DNA of 64,000 nucleotides from NCBI RefSeq assembly GCF_014699135.1, contig NZ_JACOFT010000003.1:124001-188000 (forward strand). Direction: 5' to 3'. Shown here piece by piece: positions 9,785-19,411 of this stretch. Source of the stretch: Cognatundibacterium aquatile (GTDB taxonomy: Bacteria > Pseudomonadota > Gammaproteobacteria > Burkholderiales > Burkholderiaceae_D). The notes under the pieces were generated by a model. It had not been told where the DNA came from and made no database searches. It worked only from the letters and a program-made list of their open reading frames with translations. Positions within the stretch are counted from its first letter, which is position 1. Each line of letters opens with the position of its first letter. The translations under genes were made by a program, and so were the position numbers.

Positions 9785-9858
9785 GGATAGTATTTGCCGT
9801 GCCTTGTTTGGCTTTGTGCCGAAGAACCAAAATTTTTATAAATACTCTCTTGGAGTAT
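9785..9858 (+). repeat. Intergenic palindrome-ended repeat, copy A (diverged)
   Basis: This is the most diverged of four related intergenic elements. It has a left AGTAT (9789-9793), an internal CCTTGT, an A/T-rich stretch with AAAATTTTTATA, and a right-end inverted repeat ATACTC-TCTTG-GAGTAT (9842-9858). From the left AGTAT to the right end it spans 70 bases, close to the 67-69 of the other copies. It ends 13 bases before the plsC start codon, so it may influence plsC expression. Confidence 0.5.
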
Positions 9859-9871
9859 CTGGCGAGTCCGT

Positions 9872-10606
9872 ATGATTTTCTGGCATTTTTTCCGCGTTTT
9901 TCTTCATCTGGTCGCAGGTTTGCTGACTTGCGCCGTGCTCTTTCCTTTAGTCGGAGCAGCCAGAAGAGAAGCGCTGGTGCAGCGTTGGTCGAAGCAACTG
10001 ATGGCAATCTGCACGGTGGATGTCGTGTTTAAGGATGCCAGCCAGGGGCTGTTTGCCGAAAGGGCGCTGATTGTCTCGAATCACGTGTCCTGGCTCGATA
10101 TTTTCGTCATCAACACGGTGCATCCCTGCCACTTTGTTGCGAAAGCAGATATCCGCTCCTGGCCTGTGCTCGGCTGGTTATGCGAAAAAGCCGGAACCAT
10201 CTTTTTAGCGCGCGGCAAGCAGCGTGAAGTGCGGCGGATTTACGAAGGTCTGGTGCATCAGATTCATGATGGCAAACGGATCGCTTTTTTCCCCGAAGGG
10301 ACTACTGCAGCGCAGGGCACGGTGCTGCCATTTCACGCCAATTTATTTGAAGCGGCGATAGAGGCCAAAGTGCCGGTGCAGCCTTTCGTGCTGCGCTACG
10401 TTGATGCACAAGGAAAATTTCATCCGGCAGCCGATTTCATTGGTGACATGACGTTTGCCGAAAGCATGAGCACGATCTTAAGAGCGCCACGCATGACTGC
10501 AGAAGTGATCCGCCTGCCAGCGATTGCGACAGAAGGTGCGCATCGCCGCGATATCGCCTTGCAAGCGCACGAACTGGTAATGCGAGAATTAGGACTATCG
10601 CAATAG
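9872..10606 (+). CDS. plsC: 1-acyl-sn-glycerol-3-phosphate acyltransferase
   Basis: Acylates lysophosphatidic acid to phosphatidic acid at the inner membrane during phospholipid synthesis. At 244 residues it fits the family. An N-terminal hydrophobic segment (about residues 1-30) precedes the catalytic NHXXXXD motif, seen as NHVSWLD. The substrate-binding motif appears as FPEGTTAAQGT, and the VPVQPFVLRY stretch as expected. The gene follows pyrC' on the same strand after 188 bases. It is bracketed by copies A and B of a palindromic intergenic repeat, which may separate it transcriptionally from the pyr genes. No strong Shine-Dalgarno is visible before the ATG. Confidence 0.92.
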   Translation: MIFWHFFRVFLHLVAGLLTCAVLFPLVGAARREALVQRWSKQLMAICTVDVVFKDASQGLFAERALIVSNHVSWLDIFVINTVHPCHFVAKADIRSWPVLGWLCEKAGTIFLARGKQREVRRIYEGLVHQIHDGKRIAFFPEGTTAAQGTVLPFHANLFEAAIEAKVPVQPFVLRYVDAQGKFHPAADFIGDMTFAESMSTILRAPRMTAEVIRLPAIATEGAHRRDIALQAHELVMRELGLSQ

Positions 10607-10618
10607 CTGCCTGATTAG

Positions 10619-10682
10619 ACGGACAAAAACGCCGGACAAAAGCGCCGGACAAAAAATGCACGAAAAAACGCCGGATAAAAAC
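10619..10682 (+). repeat. Degenerate GCCGGACAAAA short tandem repeat
   Basis: Just after the plsC stop the sequence holds an imperfect run of an 11-13 base unit: GGACAAAAAC, GCCGGACAAAAGC, GCCGGACAAAAAATGC, then ACGAAAAAAC and GCCGGATAAAAAC. The unit is G/C-rich at its left and A-rich at its right. It lies in the 304-base non-coding gap 10607-10910, which otherwise contains repeat copy B. Confidence 0.65.
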
Positions 10683-10783
10683 GGTATTTCTGACGTCCTT
10701 GTGTTGGCGATTTTTTCCGGTGTGCTCAGCGTCCATCTGCGTGCCGTAAACCCGCGCCGATACTCCTTAAAAATTGGTTTTAT

Positions 10784-10855
10784 GGGGAGTATATGAAGAA
10801 AACCGCTTATTCTCAGCGTTAATAAAAGGCTTTAAAAAATACTCCCCGGGAGTAT
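10784..10855 (+). repeat. Intergenic palindrome-ended repeat, copy B
   Basis: The left arm GGGGAGTAT (10784-10792) and the right-end perfect inverted repeat ATACTCCCCGGGAGTAT (10839-10855) are separated by an A/T-rich core containing AGGCTTTAAAAAATAC, also found as GGGCTTTAAAAAATAC in copy C. The left arm can pair with the first half of the right palindrome, or the palindrome can fold on itself. A further ATACTCC at 10760-10766 pairs with 10786-10792. The element occupies the space between the convergent plsC and the 10911 gene, where it may double as a transcription end. Confidence 0.7.
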
Positions 10856-10910
10856 TTTCAGGCGTCCAGCAGCCGTTGTATGACTCAGGCGGTCTTCTGT
10901 CGCGGCAGAG

Positions 10911-11555
10911 TCAGCGACATTTCCCCGATATCGCCGCCTGTGCCCAGAACGGTGCTGCGAGTAAACCGATAAAGGAAACGCCGCCGATTTTTGCCGGACG
11001 ATGTTTTAATGCATCGTCATCGGCACATCCCGGAATCGTCGCCTGCTGTAAATCTTTCTGCAAACGCTCATATTTACCCGGTGCCGCATTTTCCAGGGTC
11101 TTGCCACTGGCTTCGGCACGTTGCTGCAATTCACTTTTACTTGCCTGATAGGCTCTGGCAATACTTTGCGGGCTGATATCCAGAGTTACTGAATCGTTTG
11201 CAGTGTTAGCGTTGGCAGAGACAGGTACATTAACGCTTTCAGGAATGTCGGCAGCGCTTGTTGATACGGTAGTCGAGGCTGATTTGTTGTGTACCTTACG
11301 CATAGCATCGGAGGCCGGTGCCATAGTCGCAGGCGCGTCTTTCGCAGCGTCGACAGCCAGGCGGATATTCAGTGGAAATTGCAACAACATGGTTGACACT
11401 GGATGAACGAAAGTATCGGACGTCTTGACGATATCGAGCGGACGCGACAGGGCTAATATCAATAGCAGCGTGACTCCCGCCGCCAGTAGTGCAGAGCACA
11501 GCCGCACGGTTGTGCGCTGAGCATCCCACTCATCGTGGCGATAGATCACAGTCAT
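10911..11555 (-). CDS. Conserved hypothetical membrane-anchored protein
   Basis: No function is recognised. From the ATG at 11555 (MTVIYRHDEW) the protein has about 214 residues. It begins with a short cytoplasmic stretch and one strong transmembrane segment (SALLAAGVTLLLILAL), then a Ser/Thr/Ala-rich linker. The C-terminal region, with DISPQSIARAYQASKSELQQ, a lone Cys (IPGCADDDALKH) and a hydrophobic KIGGVSFIGLLAAPFWAQA end, looks like the conserved part. A GTG at 11594 gives 13 more residues; neither start has a good ribosome site. It follows the DUF1631 gene on the same strand with a gap of only 18-57 bases, so the two are likely cotranscribed. Topology suggests an inner-membrane anchor with a periplasmic domain. 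Confidence 0.65.
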   Translation of the reverse strand: MTVIYRHDEWDAQRTTVRLCSALLAAGVTLLLILALSRPLDIVKTSDTFVHPVSTMLLQFPLNIRLAVDAAKDAPATMAPASDAMRKVHNKSASTTVSTSAADIPESVNVPVSANANTANDSVTLDISPQSIARAYQASKSELQQRAEASGKTLENAAPGKYERLQKDLQQATIPGCADDDALKHRPAKIGGVSFIGLLAAPFWAQAAISGKCR

Positions 11556-11612
11556 GACAGGCGATGGTCTGGTTGGCAGTATCGCCTCTGACACCCGAGG
11601 TCGTTATAAAGT

Positions 11613-14453
11613 TCAAGCGAATGCGGGATGGTCAATCGCATCTGCCGAAGTCAGTAAGGCTTGCACTGCGCGTTCAAACAGCGGCTCATTTTCGAGAAAA
11701 CGCACACGACCGTGAGCAATCATGCGGCGGAACATGCGCACACTGACGAGCGAGGGTTTTTCATTGCCTGCCAGCGTCAGCACCAGATTATGATGTGATG
11801 GATCAACCCAGTTCAGCGTGGCGATACTGGGTTTGATTCCCAGTTTCACTTCCAGGCTGATACCGCTGCGCAGGCGTTCCTGTATGACTTCCTGTGTAAA
11901 TTCCACGGCGTCGGCGGGCTTTTCGCCAATGGCACTTTCTGTCGCTAACTCGCTATCAAAAAACTCATCCAGCATCTGCACCTGAATGTCGAGGTCGCGT
12001 ATTGCTTTGTCCAGTCTTTGCTGGGTTTCCGGCGCACGCAACTGTTCGTGCAATGCTTCCTGCGAGGCTTCGTTGTGATAGATGAAGTCGGCAAAATGCT
12101 CATGAATTGCCGGTAAGCTTAATGAACGTGTCTGCGGGTTAAGCGGCTGCTGCACGGTACGCAAGGCATTCGTATGAGCATCCACCAGCCAGTCGAGCAA
12201 ATGTTTCTGCTTAGCGTTATTCCACTGAATCGCAGTCAGTGCTTCGCGCAACGTGTTCAGTATGATGGGCAGCAAAGCGAACAGTTGTGTGCGGTCTTCT
12301 TCGTTCAGTTTGGCGACGATGCTCCAGAGCAGATCGGGAATCAGCAGGCGATAACGGATACCGCGTTTGGCATCTTCACGTTCGGCATATTCGATCGCAT
12401 GTACCCAGGTATTTTCTAAAAAATCACGCAGATAGGGATCAATCTGCAGTTTTTGCAAGACCTCGCGTAACTGCGCCGAGATATGCACCAGGCGCAAAGT
12501 GCGGTTCTGCGCGGTTTCGATAGCTTCTACGGTGTGCGCAATCGTTTGCTCACTGGAGCGCAATTCGCGCGCGATAAACGCATCAAACTCATCGAGCATG
12601 CGGATGAATAATTGCGAATTTTCGCTGTCGTCTTCCAGTAATGTTTCGACGATGCGGCAGATTTCCTGGGTGATGTGCGCACCCGTTGGATCTATCTGTT
12701 TCAGTCCCAGTGAAATCGAGCCGACACGATTGATCAGCATGCGTGCCGGATGCCCTTTCTGGGTCAGCAAAGTCTGATCGCGAAGGGCGATTTTCAGCAC
12801 CAGAAATTGCAATCGCCCCAGCTGCGCACGTATTTCTGCCGGTACCTGCGGGTCGCTCAAAATAAATTCAAACAGCATTGCGACGACATCAATGGTCATC
12901 TGCTCATCGACATTATCCGTCATGTCATTGAGCGTGGTTCTTTGCTCCAGTATCAGATTACGGATGCCGCCCAGATGATTGAACATCTGTTCGCCGGCAA
13001 TGATGTTATTTTTTTGTAGCTCATGCACCGACCGTACTATGCCTGTACTGGTCTCTGAATGATTGCTGTCAGTGATGCTGTAAGCGGGATCGGAATGGTT
13101 GCGATGGTCGCTATTTGCCGTTGGTGTCGCGCTGGTTTGTGCTGATCCGTATGCTGTGTGCGGCAGATGGTGGGCGCCGTTCAGCGTTTGGTCGGTGGCA
13201 TGCCCTTCCGCATTGCCGGTTGCTACGCCATTGCTGGCGTTAAGATTGTTGTTGACACTATTGCTGGCGCTATTGGCTGTGCGATTTGTTGCGTTGTCGT
13301 TCGTGCTGTTTATCTCCCCGTGGCCACCGAATAACTGTCGTAAGGTCGAGCCGACGGATTGATTTTTTTCCAGCCATTGAAATGCGCTGGCGCGTGCCTG
13401 ACCTGGGTCTGCCAACGGCGCGGCGTATCCGTCCAATCCTGGATACGGCGCAACGACTTTCGGCTGTGATGTAAAAGCAGACGCGGCTTGTTGCACCAGT
13501 TGTTGAGTGAATTGCTGTGTTGCTGACCCGATTTTGCTGGCGCTTATTCCAGCTGCGAGATCCCGCACGCTGTTGAATAATTGTTCGACTTTGCTGACCG
13601 GTGTCGCCGCCGGAGTGGCTTGTAACTGTTGCGCTGGATATGCTGGCGAAGGCAATCCTTCGTTGCCTGAGAATGATTGTTGATGCATCGCGCCCGGCAT
13701 TGCACCTTCATTATGCGTATCCGTGGAGGGCATACTATCGTTGACCGGCGGGGCCGTGTCAGGCGCGGCGGCAGTTGTCGCCGTGGTTGCAGTGGTTGCA
13801 GCGGGCGGTGTTTTCTTGATTTTTAACTGTAGTTCCGCTGCCACCCCTTTGGCGGCGAAGTAGTTATTCACTGCATCATAAATTTTACCGATATGTGGCG
13901 TCAGATCTTCTGCAATCTGTGCGATAACGGCCGCAGAAATATCGTCGTCCAGTTCAAATTTTTCTATGCCGCTGGCGATGCTGCGGGTGATTAAATACGG
14001 CCGGAAAGGATTCTCTCGTTCGCTGATTTTTTCCTGACTGAACAACAGAGCGATACGTATATTCAGATCGCGTATCTGCTCTTCGGCTTCGGCACGGAAA
14101 CGCGCCGTAATTTCATTGAGCAGCAGTTCGTTTTCCAGCGCATGCGAATCGACCAGTGACAGACTGTCGCTTTGCATTTTTAAGATGGATGCCGGGCGAA
14201 ACGTATTGTAGGTGGTCTGGAAGCTCCGGTTCAGCAAGCCATCCATCGCTTCGCTCATGGCATCGAGCATTTGCCTGCCTTGCCGCAGGCGCATGCTGGC
14301 ATGCAGATAATCTCTTTGTTCTGTTGAGCTGCGGGCGGCCTCGGCTTTTTTAAATAAGGCTTCCAGTGTGTGCGGTGTTGCGGCTTCTATGCAGCTCAGA
14401 AAAGTCCGGTGAAACTCTGTTCGGGTGGCGGGCAGAAATTCATTCGGATCCAT
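11613..14453 (-). CDS. DUF1631 domain-containing protein
   Basis: A large protein (about 946 residues) of the DUF1631 family, whose function is unknown to me; automatic annotations of it as a thymidine phosphorylase have no support here. The N-terminal 210 residues are helical with many charged residues. Residues of roughly 220-480 are a low-complexity Thr/Ala/Asn/Ser-rich linker. The C-terminal half returns to long helical segments and ends in a compact region (LEVKLGIKPSIATLNWVDPS, then SVRMFRRMIAHGRVRFLE) typical of the family end. The ATG at 14453 (MDPNEFLPATR), with a GGGA element eight or so bases upstream, is preferred over the in-frame start at 14483. It is followed by the membrane protein gene. 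Confidence 0.82.
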   Translation of the reverse strand: MDPNEFLPATRTEFHRTFLSCIEAATPHTLEALFKKAEAARSSTEQRDYLHASMRLRQGRQMLDAMSEAMDGLLNRSFQTTYNTFRPASILKMQSDSLSLVDSHALENELLLNEITARFRAEAEEQIRDLNIRIALLFSQEKISERENPFRPYLITRSIASGIEKFELDDDISAAVIAQIAEDLTPHIGKIYDAVNNYFAAKGVAAELQLKIKKTPPAATTATTATTAAAPDTAPPVNDSMPSTDTHNEGAMPGAMHQQSFSGNEGLPSPAYPAQQLQATPAATPVSKVEQLFNSVRDLAAGISASKIGSATQQFTQQLVQQAASAFTSQPKVVAPYPGLDGYAAPLADPGQARASAFQWLEKNQSVGSTLRQLFGGHGEINSTNDNATNRTANSASNSVNNNLNASNGVATGNAEGHATDQTLNGAHHLPHTAYGSAQTSATPTANSDHRNHSDPAYSITDSNHSETSTGIVRSVHELQKNNIIAGEQMFNHLGGIRNLILEQRTTLNDMTDNVDEQMTIDVVAMLFEFILSDPQVPAEIRAQLGRLQFLVLKIALRDQTLLTQKGHPARMLINRVGSISLGLKQIDPTGAHITQEICRIVETLLEDDSENSQLFIRMLDEFDAFIARELRSSEQTIAHTVEAIETAQNRTLRLVHISAQLREVLQKLQIDPYLRDFLENTWVHAIEYAEREDAKRGIRYRLLIPDLLWSIVAKLNEEDRTQLFALLPIILNTLREALTAIQWNNAKQKHLLDWLVDAHTNALRTVQQPLNPQTRSLSLPAIHEHFADFIYHNEASQEALHEQLRAPETQQRLDKAIRDLDIQVQMLDEFFDSELATESAIGEKPADAVEFTQEVIQERLRSGISLEVKLGIKPSIATLNWVDPSHHNLVLTLAGNEKPSLVSVRMFRRMIAHGRVRFLENEPLFERAVQALLTSADAIDHPAFA

Positions 14454-14619
14454 ATATTTTTCCCAGATTTTGCGCGCAGGCACATGTTTAAAAACGTAAT
14501 AAATGTAACAAATTTGTTATCTGGAAGTATAGATCAGAATTTTGCTAAATTATTATTTGAATGTAATGTTTTAAACATTGTTCACAACTGTTTTGCGTCG
14601 TCGCCGTCATGAATACAAC

Positions 14620-14650
14620 AACGGCAAGTGGGCTGAGCGCACTTGCCGTT
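14620..14650 (-). terminator. Hairpin downstream of apaH
   Basis: The 11-base perfect stem AACGGCAAGTG/CACTTGCCGTT has a nine-base loop. On the minus strand it is followed by TGTTGTATTC, a weak U-rich tract, 34 bases past the apaH stop. It is the likely end of the nadK-recN-hemH-apaH transcript. The neighbouring gap 14454-14619 is A/T-rich and should hold the promoter for the DUF1631 gene; no consensus could be fixed. Confidence 0.55.
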
Positions 14651-14683
14651 AGATTGTTTCTAATGGGAAAAATGTTGCTTATA

Positions 14684-15511
14684 TCAGCCAGGTCTTTGCT
14701 GTTGCGGGCAGTCGATCTGTACCAGCGTTCTGTTGTGAAGAGCAACTGCGGTCAGCTTACCGCCCCAGACGCAACCGGTATCAAGGCTGATCAGATTGGA
14801 ACGTAATACCAGTCCTAAGGTGGACCAGTGACCAAACACTACCGTGCTGTTGTCCGAGGCACGTGGCAGATCGAACCAGGGCGCATGTCCTTGCGGAGCA
14901 GTACCGACGCCATCCTTGCTGGCAAAATCCATCTGTCCTTCGATGCTGCAAAAACGCATCCGTGTCAGGGCATTGACGATGCAGCGCAAGCGATCTGCTC
15001 CCTGTAAACCTTCATCCCAGTAAGCCGGAGTATTGCCATACATTTGCCGTAAAAAGCCCAGCCAGTCCGCACTGCGCAACATGGTTTCCACTTCACCAGC
15101 GAGTGCCATGGTTTTTTCGGCTGACCACGATGGGAAAAGTCCGGCATGGATCAGTAAGTGCTGTTGCTCTGTTATCGCCATCGGCCGCTGGCGCAACCAT
15201 TCTAGCAATTCAGCGCAATCCGGCGCATTTAATATTTCTGTAAGCGTATCGCTGCGATGCGCGGGACGTATGCCATGAGCAACCGCCAGCAGATGCAGAT
15301 CGTGATTCCCAAGCACACTCTCTGCTCGCCCGGCTTGTTGCAAAGCACGGACGCGACGCAGAGTCTGCAAGGATTTCGGACCGCGATTCACCAGATCACC
15401 GGCAAACAGATAGCGGGCGGAACGTGAGTGCTGTTCTATGCGATGCAGCAGTTCACCCAACTGACCGTCGCAACCTTGAATGTCACCGATAAAATATGTG
15501 GCTGTCGTCAT
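14684..15511 (-). CDS. apaH: Symmetrical bis(5'-nucleosyl)-tetraphosphatase
   Basis: Hydrolyses Ap4A to two ADP. A calcineurin-type phosphoesterase of 275 residues. The metal-binding motifs are clear: YFIGDIQGC near the N-terminus, [17 protein letters not shown], then [15 protein letters not shown], and a histidine in [11 protein letters not shown]. The C-terminal [11 protein letters not shown] and [14 protein letters not shown] blocks are typical of ApaH. The frame is open upstream to 15685 but that stretch overlaps hemH, so the ATG at 15511 ([10 protein letters not shown]) is the start, 12 bases after the hemH stop. Last gene of the nadK-recN-hemH-apaH run. Confidence 0.95.
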   Translation of the reverse strand: MTTATYFIGDIQGCDGQLGELLHRIEQHSRSARYLFAGDLVNRGPKSLQTLRRVRALQQAGRAESVLGNHDLHLLAVAHGIRPAHRSDTLTEILNAPDCAELLEWLRQRPMAITEQQHLLIHAGLFPSWSAEKTMALAGEVETMLRSADWLGFLRQMYGNTPAYWDEGLQGADRLRCIVNALTRMRFCSIEGQMDFASKDGVGTAPQGHAPWFDLPRASDNSTVVFGHWSTLGLVLRSNLISLDTGCVWGGKLTAVALHNRTLVQIDCPQQQRPG

Positions 15512-15522
15512 GTCTCTGGCGC

Positions 15523-16629
15523 TTATTGATTCGCACCCATGCGTTTGGCTTCGGCGCGGCTGAGCAGCGCCTGTTGCTTCTGTTCTTCGCGCATGCTGAC
15601 CGTCAGCATGGTTGGCCAGCCGATCAGATGTTGTTCCGCAATTTCCGCCAGAGCGCGTAACCAGGATGGCGATTCGTTCAGACAAGGAATGTAATTAAAT
15701 TCTTTACCACCGGCTTGCAGAAAATCGGCCCGTACTTCCATCGCAATTTCTTCCAGCGTTTCCAGGCAGTCGGCGATGAAGCCGGGGCAGATCACATCAA
15801 CGCGCCGCACCCCATCTTTGGCGAGTTGCGTTACCGTTGGTGCAGTGTAAGGTTGCAGCCATTCGGCTTTTCCTAAACGCGACTGGAAAGTGACGATGTA
15901 CTGATCTTTCGATAGGCCTAGCTTTTCAGCAAGCAGGCGTGCGGTTTTATAGCATTCACAATGATAGACGTCACCGCGCAACAGAAATGCTTTTGGCAAA
16001 CCGTGAAAACTCATGACCAGTTTTTCCGGCCTGCCGTTGGTTTGCCAGCTTGCCAGCACTGATAGCCGCAGCGCTTCTATGTAAGCCTCGTGATCATGAT
16101 AATTTTTGACCAGACGCAGTTCAGGAATATTTCTGACCTGTTGATAATGGCTGAACACCGCGTCGAAATTCGATCCCGTTGTCGTCGCAGAATATTGTGG
16201 ATAAGCCGACAAAATCAATAAGCGATCATAACCATCTGCTTTCAGCTTTTGCAGCACATCGGGTATCGACGGTGTGCCGTAGCGCATCGCATAAGTGACG
16301 TGTACCTCATGACCACGTTCGCCAAGATAGCCCTTCAGTAGTACGGCCTGTTTTTCCGTGTGTACTTTCAGCGGTGAGCCGTCATTGGTCCAGATAGACG
16401 TATATTTCTTCGCTGACTGACCGGAGCGGAAAGGCAGGATGATGCCATGCAGGATCAGCCACCAGATTGCACGGGGTACTTCGACGATACGTCTGTCCCA
16501 TAAGAACTGTTTCAGATAGCGGCGCACTGCCGGTCTGGTCGGTGCATCCGGCGTACCGAGATTGATCAGTACGACCGCCGTTTTTCCGATTTTTCCGTGG
16601 GAGTAATCAGGTTCTTTCAGAAAGCGCAT
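15523..16629 (-). CDS. hemH: Ferrochelatase
   Basis: Inserts ferrous iron into protoporphyrin IX, the last step of heme synthesis. The 368-residue product begins its conserved core with [22 protein letters not shown]. The catalytic histidine region reads [13 protein letters not shown], and the C-terminal core contains [19 protein letters not shown], including the conserved acidic residues. The family-typical [16 protein letters not shown] segment is present. It lies between recN (13 bases upstream) and apaH (12 bases downstream). The window also encodes HemJ, the preceding enzyme of the pathway, at 30353. Confidence 0.96.
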   Translation of the reverse strand: MRFLKEPDYSHGKIGKTAVVLINLGTPDAPTRPAVRRYLKQFLWDRRIVEVPRAIWWLILHGIILPFRSGQSAKKYTSIWTNDGSPLKVHTEKQAVLLKGYLGERGHEVHVTYAMRYGTPSIPDVLQKLKADGYDRLLILSAYPQYSATTTGSNFDAVFSHYQQVRNIPELRLVKNYHDHEAYIEALRLSVLASWQTNGRPEKLVMSFHGLPKAFLLRGDVYHCECYKTARLLAEKLGLSKDQYIVTFQSRLGKAEWLQPYTAPTVTQLAKDGVRRVDVICPGFIADCLETLEEIAMEVRADFLQAGGKEFNYIPCLNESPSWLRALAEIAEQHLIGWPTMLTVSMREEQKQQALLSRAEAKRMGANQ

Positions 16630-16642
16630 GGTATTTATTTTT

Positions 16643-18289
16643 TTAAGAGGCCAGTAATTCTCTGGCGTGTTTACGAGTGGTTGCGGTGATTTCTATGCCA
16701 CCCAGCATGCGGGCGATTTCTTCGACGCGTTGCTTGTTATCAAGCACGTCGATATGAGAGATGGTTTTGCCGTTGTGATTCGTTTTGCTGACCTGAAAAT
16801 GCTGATTCGCCTGACTCGCCACTTGCGGTAAATGGGTGACGCACAATACCTGACGGTCTTGTCCCAGACGTTTCAGTAAGCGTCCGACTACTTCTGCAAC
16901 ACCGCCACCAATACCGCTGTCGACTTCGTCGAAAATCAAGGTAGGTGTTGCCGTCGCACCTGAAGTGATGACGGAAATGGCTAAGGAGATGCGCGCCAGC
17001 TCGCCACCAGACGCCACTTTTGCCAGCGGACGGGCTTGCACTCCGGCATGACCAGCGACTAAAAATTCAATCTGCTCGATACCGTATGCAGCAGCCTCAC
17101 ATGGATTCAGACTGATGGCAAAACTGCCACCGGCCATGCTTAATTCCTGCATCGCTGCCGTTACCGCGACACTCAGTGTTTTTGCTGTTTTTTCGCGCGC
17201 TTTGCTCAGTTGTTGTGCGGCTTGCAGATAATGCTGATACGCTTTTTCTTCCTGCAAGCGAAGCGCATCCATATCACTGGCATCGGACAACTGTTTTAAT
17301 TGCTCAGATAAAGTTGCAAATTCCTGATGTAAATATTCAGGAGCGACGTGAAAGCGACGCGCAGTGGTATGTATGGTTTCGACGCGTTGTTCGACTTCAC
17401 GTAAGCGTGCCGGATCGAGCTCGGTGCGATTCAGATAATCGTTCAGCGCATAAGTTGTTTCCTGCAAATTGATGCAGGCAGATTCCAGCGCTTCGGTGAC
17501 TGGTTTCAGCGCGGCATCGTAATCCAGCAGCTTGAGTAATTTTTGTTGTACTGCAGTCAATTGCGATAGCACTGGATGTTCTGAATCAGAAATCAGTGCT
17601 GCCGCTTCTTGCGCGCCATCAAGCAGGCTTGCTGCATGTGCCAGACGGCTGTGTTCCTGACTGATGTTTTCCCATTCGCCTGCTTTGATTTGCAATTTGT
17701 CGAGTTCACCTACCTGCCATTCAAGACGCTCGCGCTCTTGCAAGACATTCTTGGCGTTGGTTTCAAATTCTTCGCGCTGCCGGCTCAGATTACGCCAGGC
17801 TTTGTAACGCGTTGCAACTTCTGCGGCGTTCTCTTGTAAGCCGCCTTGCATATCCAGCAGCGAGCGTTGTGCATCCGCTTTGAGTAAAGACTGATGCGCG
17901 TGTTGCCCATGGATATCGACCAGCAGATCACCCAGTTCGCGTAATTGCGTCGCGGTGGCTGTGATGCCGTTGATCCAGGCTTTCGAGCGTCCAGCATTAT
18001 CGATCGTGCGGCGCAGAATCAACTGTTGCTCAGGATCGCTGAATTCATTTTCCAGCAGCCATTGCTGGACACTATCCGAGATCGAAAATTCGGCAGAGAT
18101 ATCTGCTTTTGCGGCAGATTCGCGCACCATGCTCGCATCGCCACGCCCGCCTAACGCCAGTGTCAGTGCATCGATCAGTATCGACTTACCTGCGCCGGTT
18201 TCACCCGTCAGGACACTGAAGCCGGATGAAAATTCCAGTTCAAGAACATCAACAATGACAAAATCACGAATGGCAAGCGTGCGCAGCAT
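16643..18289 (-). CDS. recN: DNA repair protein RecN
   Basis: An SMC-like ATPase that helps repair double-strand breaks. The Walker A motif [14 protein letters not shown] lies near residue 32. Central coiled-coil regions (about residues 160-370) contain charged heptad-like sequence. The C-terminal half has [12 protein letters not shown] (ABC signature), [13 protein letters not shown] (Walker B) and [12 protein letters not shown]. With the ATG at 18289 ([14 protein letters not shown]) the product has 548 residues, the usual RecN length. The open frame continues to 18370, but the extra residues are an unnatural Phe-rich run encoded by a pyrimidine tract, so the upstream start was rejected. nadK lies upstream on the same strand. 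I saw no clear LexA box in the 154-base gap. Confidence 0.94.
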   Translation of the reverse strand: MLRTLAIRDFVIVDVLELEFSSGFSVLTGETGAGKSILIDALTLALGGRGDASMVRESAAKADISAEFSISDSVQQWLLENEFSDPEQQLILRRTIDNAGRSKAWINGITATATQLRELGDLLVDIHGQHAHQSLLKADAQRSLLDMQGGLQENAAEVATRYKAWRNLSRQREEFETNAKNVLQERERLEWQVGELDKLQIKAGEWENISQEHSRLAHAASLLDGAQEAAALISDSEHPVLSQLTAVQQKLLKLLDYDAALKPVTEALESACINLQETTYALNDYLNRTELDPARLREVEQRVETIHTTARRFHVAPEYLHQEFATLSEQLKQLSDASDMDALRLQEEKAYQHYLQAAQQLSKAREKTAKTLSVAVTAAMQELSMAGGSFAISLNPCEAAAYGIEQIEFLVAGHAGVQARPLAKVASGGELARISLAISVITSGATATPTLIFDEVDSGIGGGVAEVVGRLLKRLGQDRQVLCVTHLPQVASQANQHFQVSKTNHNGKTISHIDVLDNKQRVEEIARMLGGIEITATTRKHARELLAS

Positions 18290-18310
18290 AGGAGCAGGAG
18301 TAGTTAAAAA

Positions 18311-18349
18311 TAAAAAAACGAAATAAAAAAACGAAATGAAAAAAGGAAA
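18311..18349. repeat. 13-base A-rich tandem repeat upstream of recN
   Basis: Two perfect copies of TAAAAAAACGAAA (18311-18323 and 18324-18336) are followed by a third diverged copy TGAAAAAAGGAAA (18337-18349). On the transcribed minus strand this is a long pyrimidine-rich tract 22 bases ahead of the recN start. The rest of the 154-base gap to nadK shows no gene. Confidence 0.75.
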
Positions 18350-18443
18350 AAATTCAGACTGGATTAGCAAAGCTATTTTAGCAATAAGTAACCCTATAAG
18401 CAGCGTCTCGCATCCCCCAAATTCAGCGGAGAGCCGTTTGCCA

Positions 18444-19337
18444 TTAATTCAGCGCACCTTCCACGGTAGGGTATTCGTTCCAGTGCAGTTTTTCCCGCAG
18501 CGTATGGTAATAATTCCAGTCCTGAGGATGCAGGAAAGTCACCGTGTGGTTGGAACGTTTGACGACGATGCGATCCTGACGCAACAGGCTGGCAAAGGTT
18601 TGCATGTCAAAGTTGACGCTGATGTCGCGTCCAGCAACGATTTCGATCACGATTTCGCTGCTTTCCGGCAGCACGATAGGGCGATTCGATAAAGCATGCG
18701 GTGCGATCGGCACCATGACGATGCCGCTCAGGCTGGGGTGCAGCAGCGGCCCGCCTGCTGAGAGAGAATACGCAGTGGAGCCAGTCGGGGTGGAGACAAT
18801 CAACCCATCCGAGCGCTGGTTATACATGAAATGAGAATCGACTTCGACACTGAGCTCGACCATGCCGGAACCGGTCCCACGAGACACTACAATGTCGTTA
18901 AAGGCGAGACCGCTGAAGATCTGATGTCCTTCACGGACAACGATAGCCTGCAACAGGCTGCGCCGTTCAGAGACGTATTTACCTTCCAGCATCTCAGCAA
19001 TCACCGGAATCATACGATCAAGCGGGATATCTGTAATGAAACCGAGTCGCCCCTGATTAATGCCTATCAGCGGGATATGGTATTGCGCCAGTTGCCGGGC
19101 GATACCGAGCATCGTACCGTCGCCGCCGACCACAATCGCGGCATTTGCATGTTTTCCTATGTCTGCGACTGACATGGCCTGAAACCCCGGTAATTCTATG
19201 TATTGCGCCGTTTCAGCTTCGACTACAACCGTATTGCCTGCGCGGTCAAGAAAGCTGGCGAGTTCACTCATTGATTCTGCTATACCGGGAGCATTAAATT
19301 TACCAACAAGTGCAATCGTTTTTGAAGGGACAGTCAT
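18444..19337 (-). CDS. nadK: NAD kinase
   Basis: Phosphorylates NAD to NADP. At 297 residues it matches the family. The catalytic GGDGTMLG motif is present ([17 protein letters not shown]), followed by the [13 protein letters not shown] block and the glycine-rich [21 protein letters not shown] motif that binds NAD. It starts 74 bases from the divergently transcribed HAD hydrolase gene and leads the nadK-recN-hemH-apaH series on the minus strand. The arrangement beside hrcA is common in betaproteobacteria. Confidence 0.96.
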   Translation of the reverse strand: MTVPSKTIALVGKFNAPGIAESMSELASFLDRAGNTVVVEAETAQYIELPGFQAMSVADIGKHANAAIVVGGDGTMLGIARQLAQYHIPLIGINQGRLGFITDIPLDRMIPVIAEMLEGKYVSERRSLLQAIVVREGHQIFSGLAFNDIVVSRGTGSGMVELSVEVDSHFMYNQRSDGLIVSTPTGSTAYSLSAGGPLLHPSLSGIVMVPIAPHALSNRPIVLPESSEIVIEIVAGRDISVNFDMQTFASLLRQDRIVVKRSNHTVTFLHPQDWNYYHTLREKLHWNEYPTVEGALN

Positions 19338-19411
19338 AAAAAAAGAGTGGTGACGTGATTCGTCAGATTAGACCATAATTAGCGTAGAAATGAATCAACT
19401 GACTGCTATTT

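Noticed and set aside
15512-15685. 58-residue upstream extension of apaH
   Set aside because: It overlaps hemH in another frame and the ApaH core begins at the ATG at 15511.
18290-18370. Upstream start for recN giving a Phe-rich leader peptide
   Set aside because: The extra codons read through a pyrimidine tract of tandem repeats and lack homology to RecN starts.
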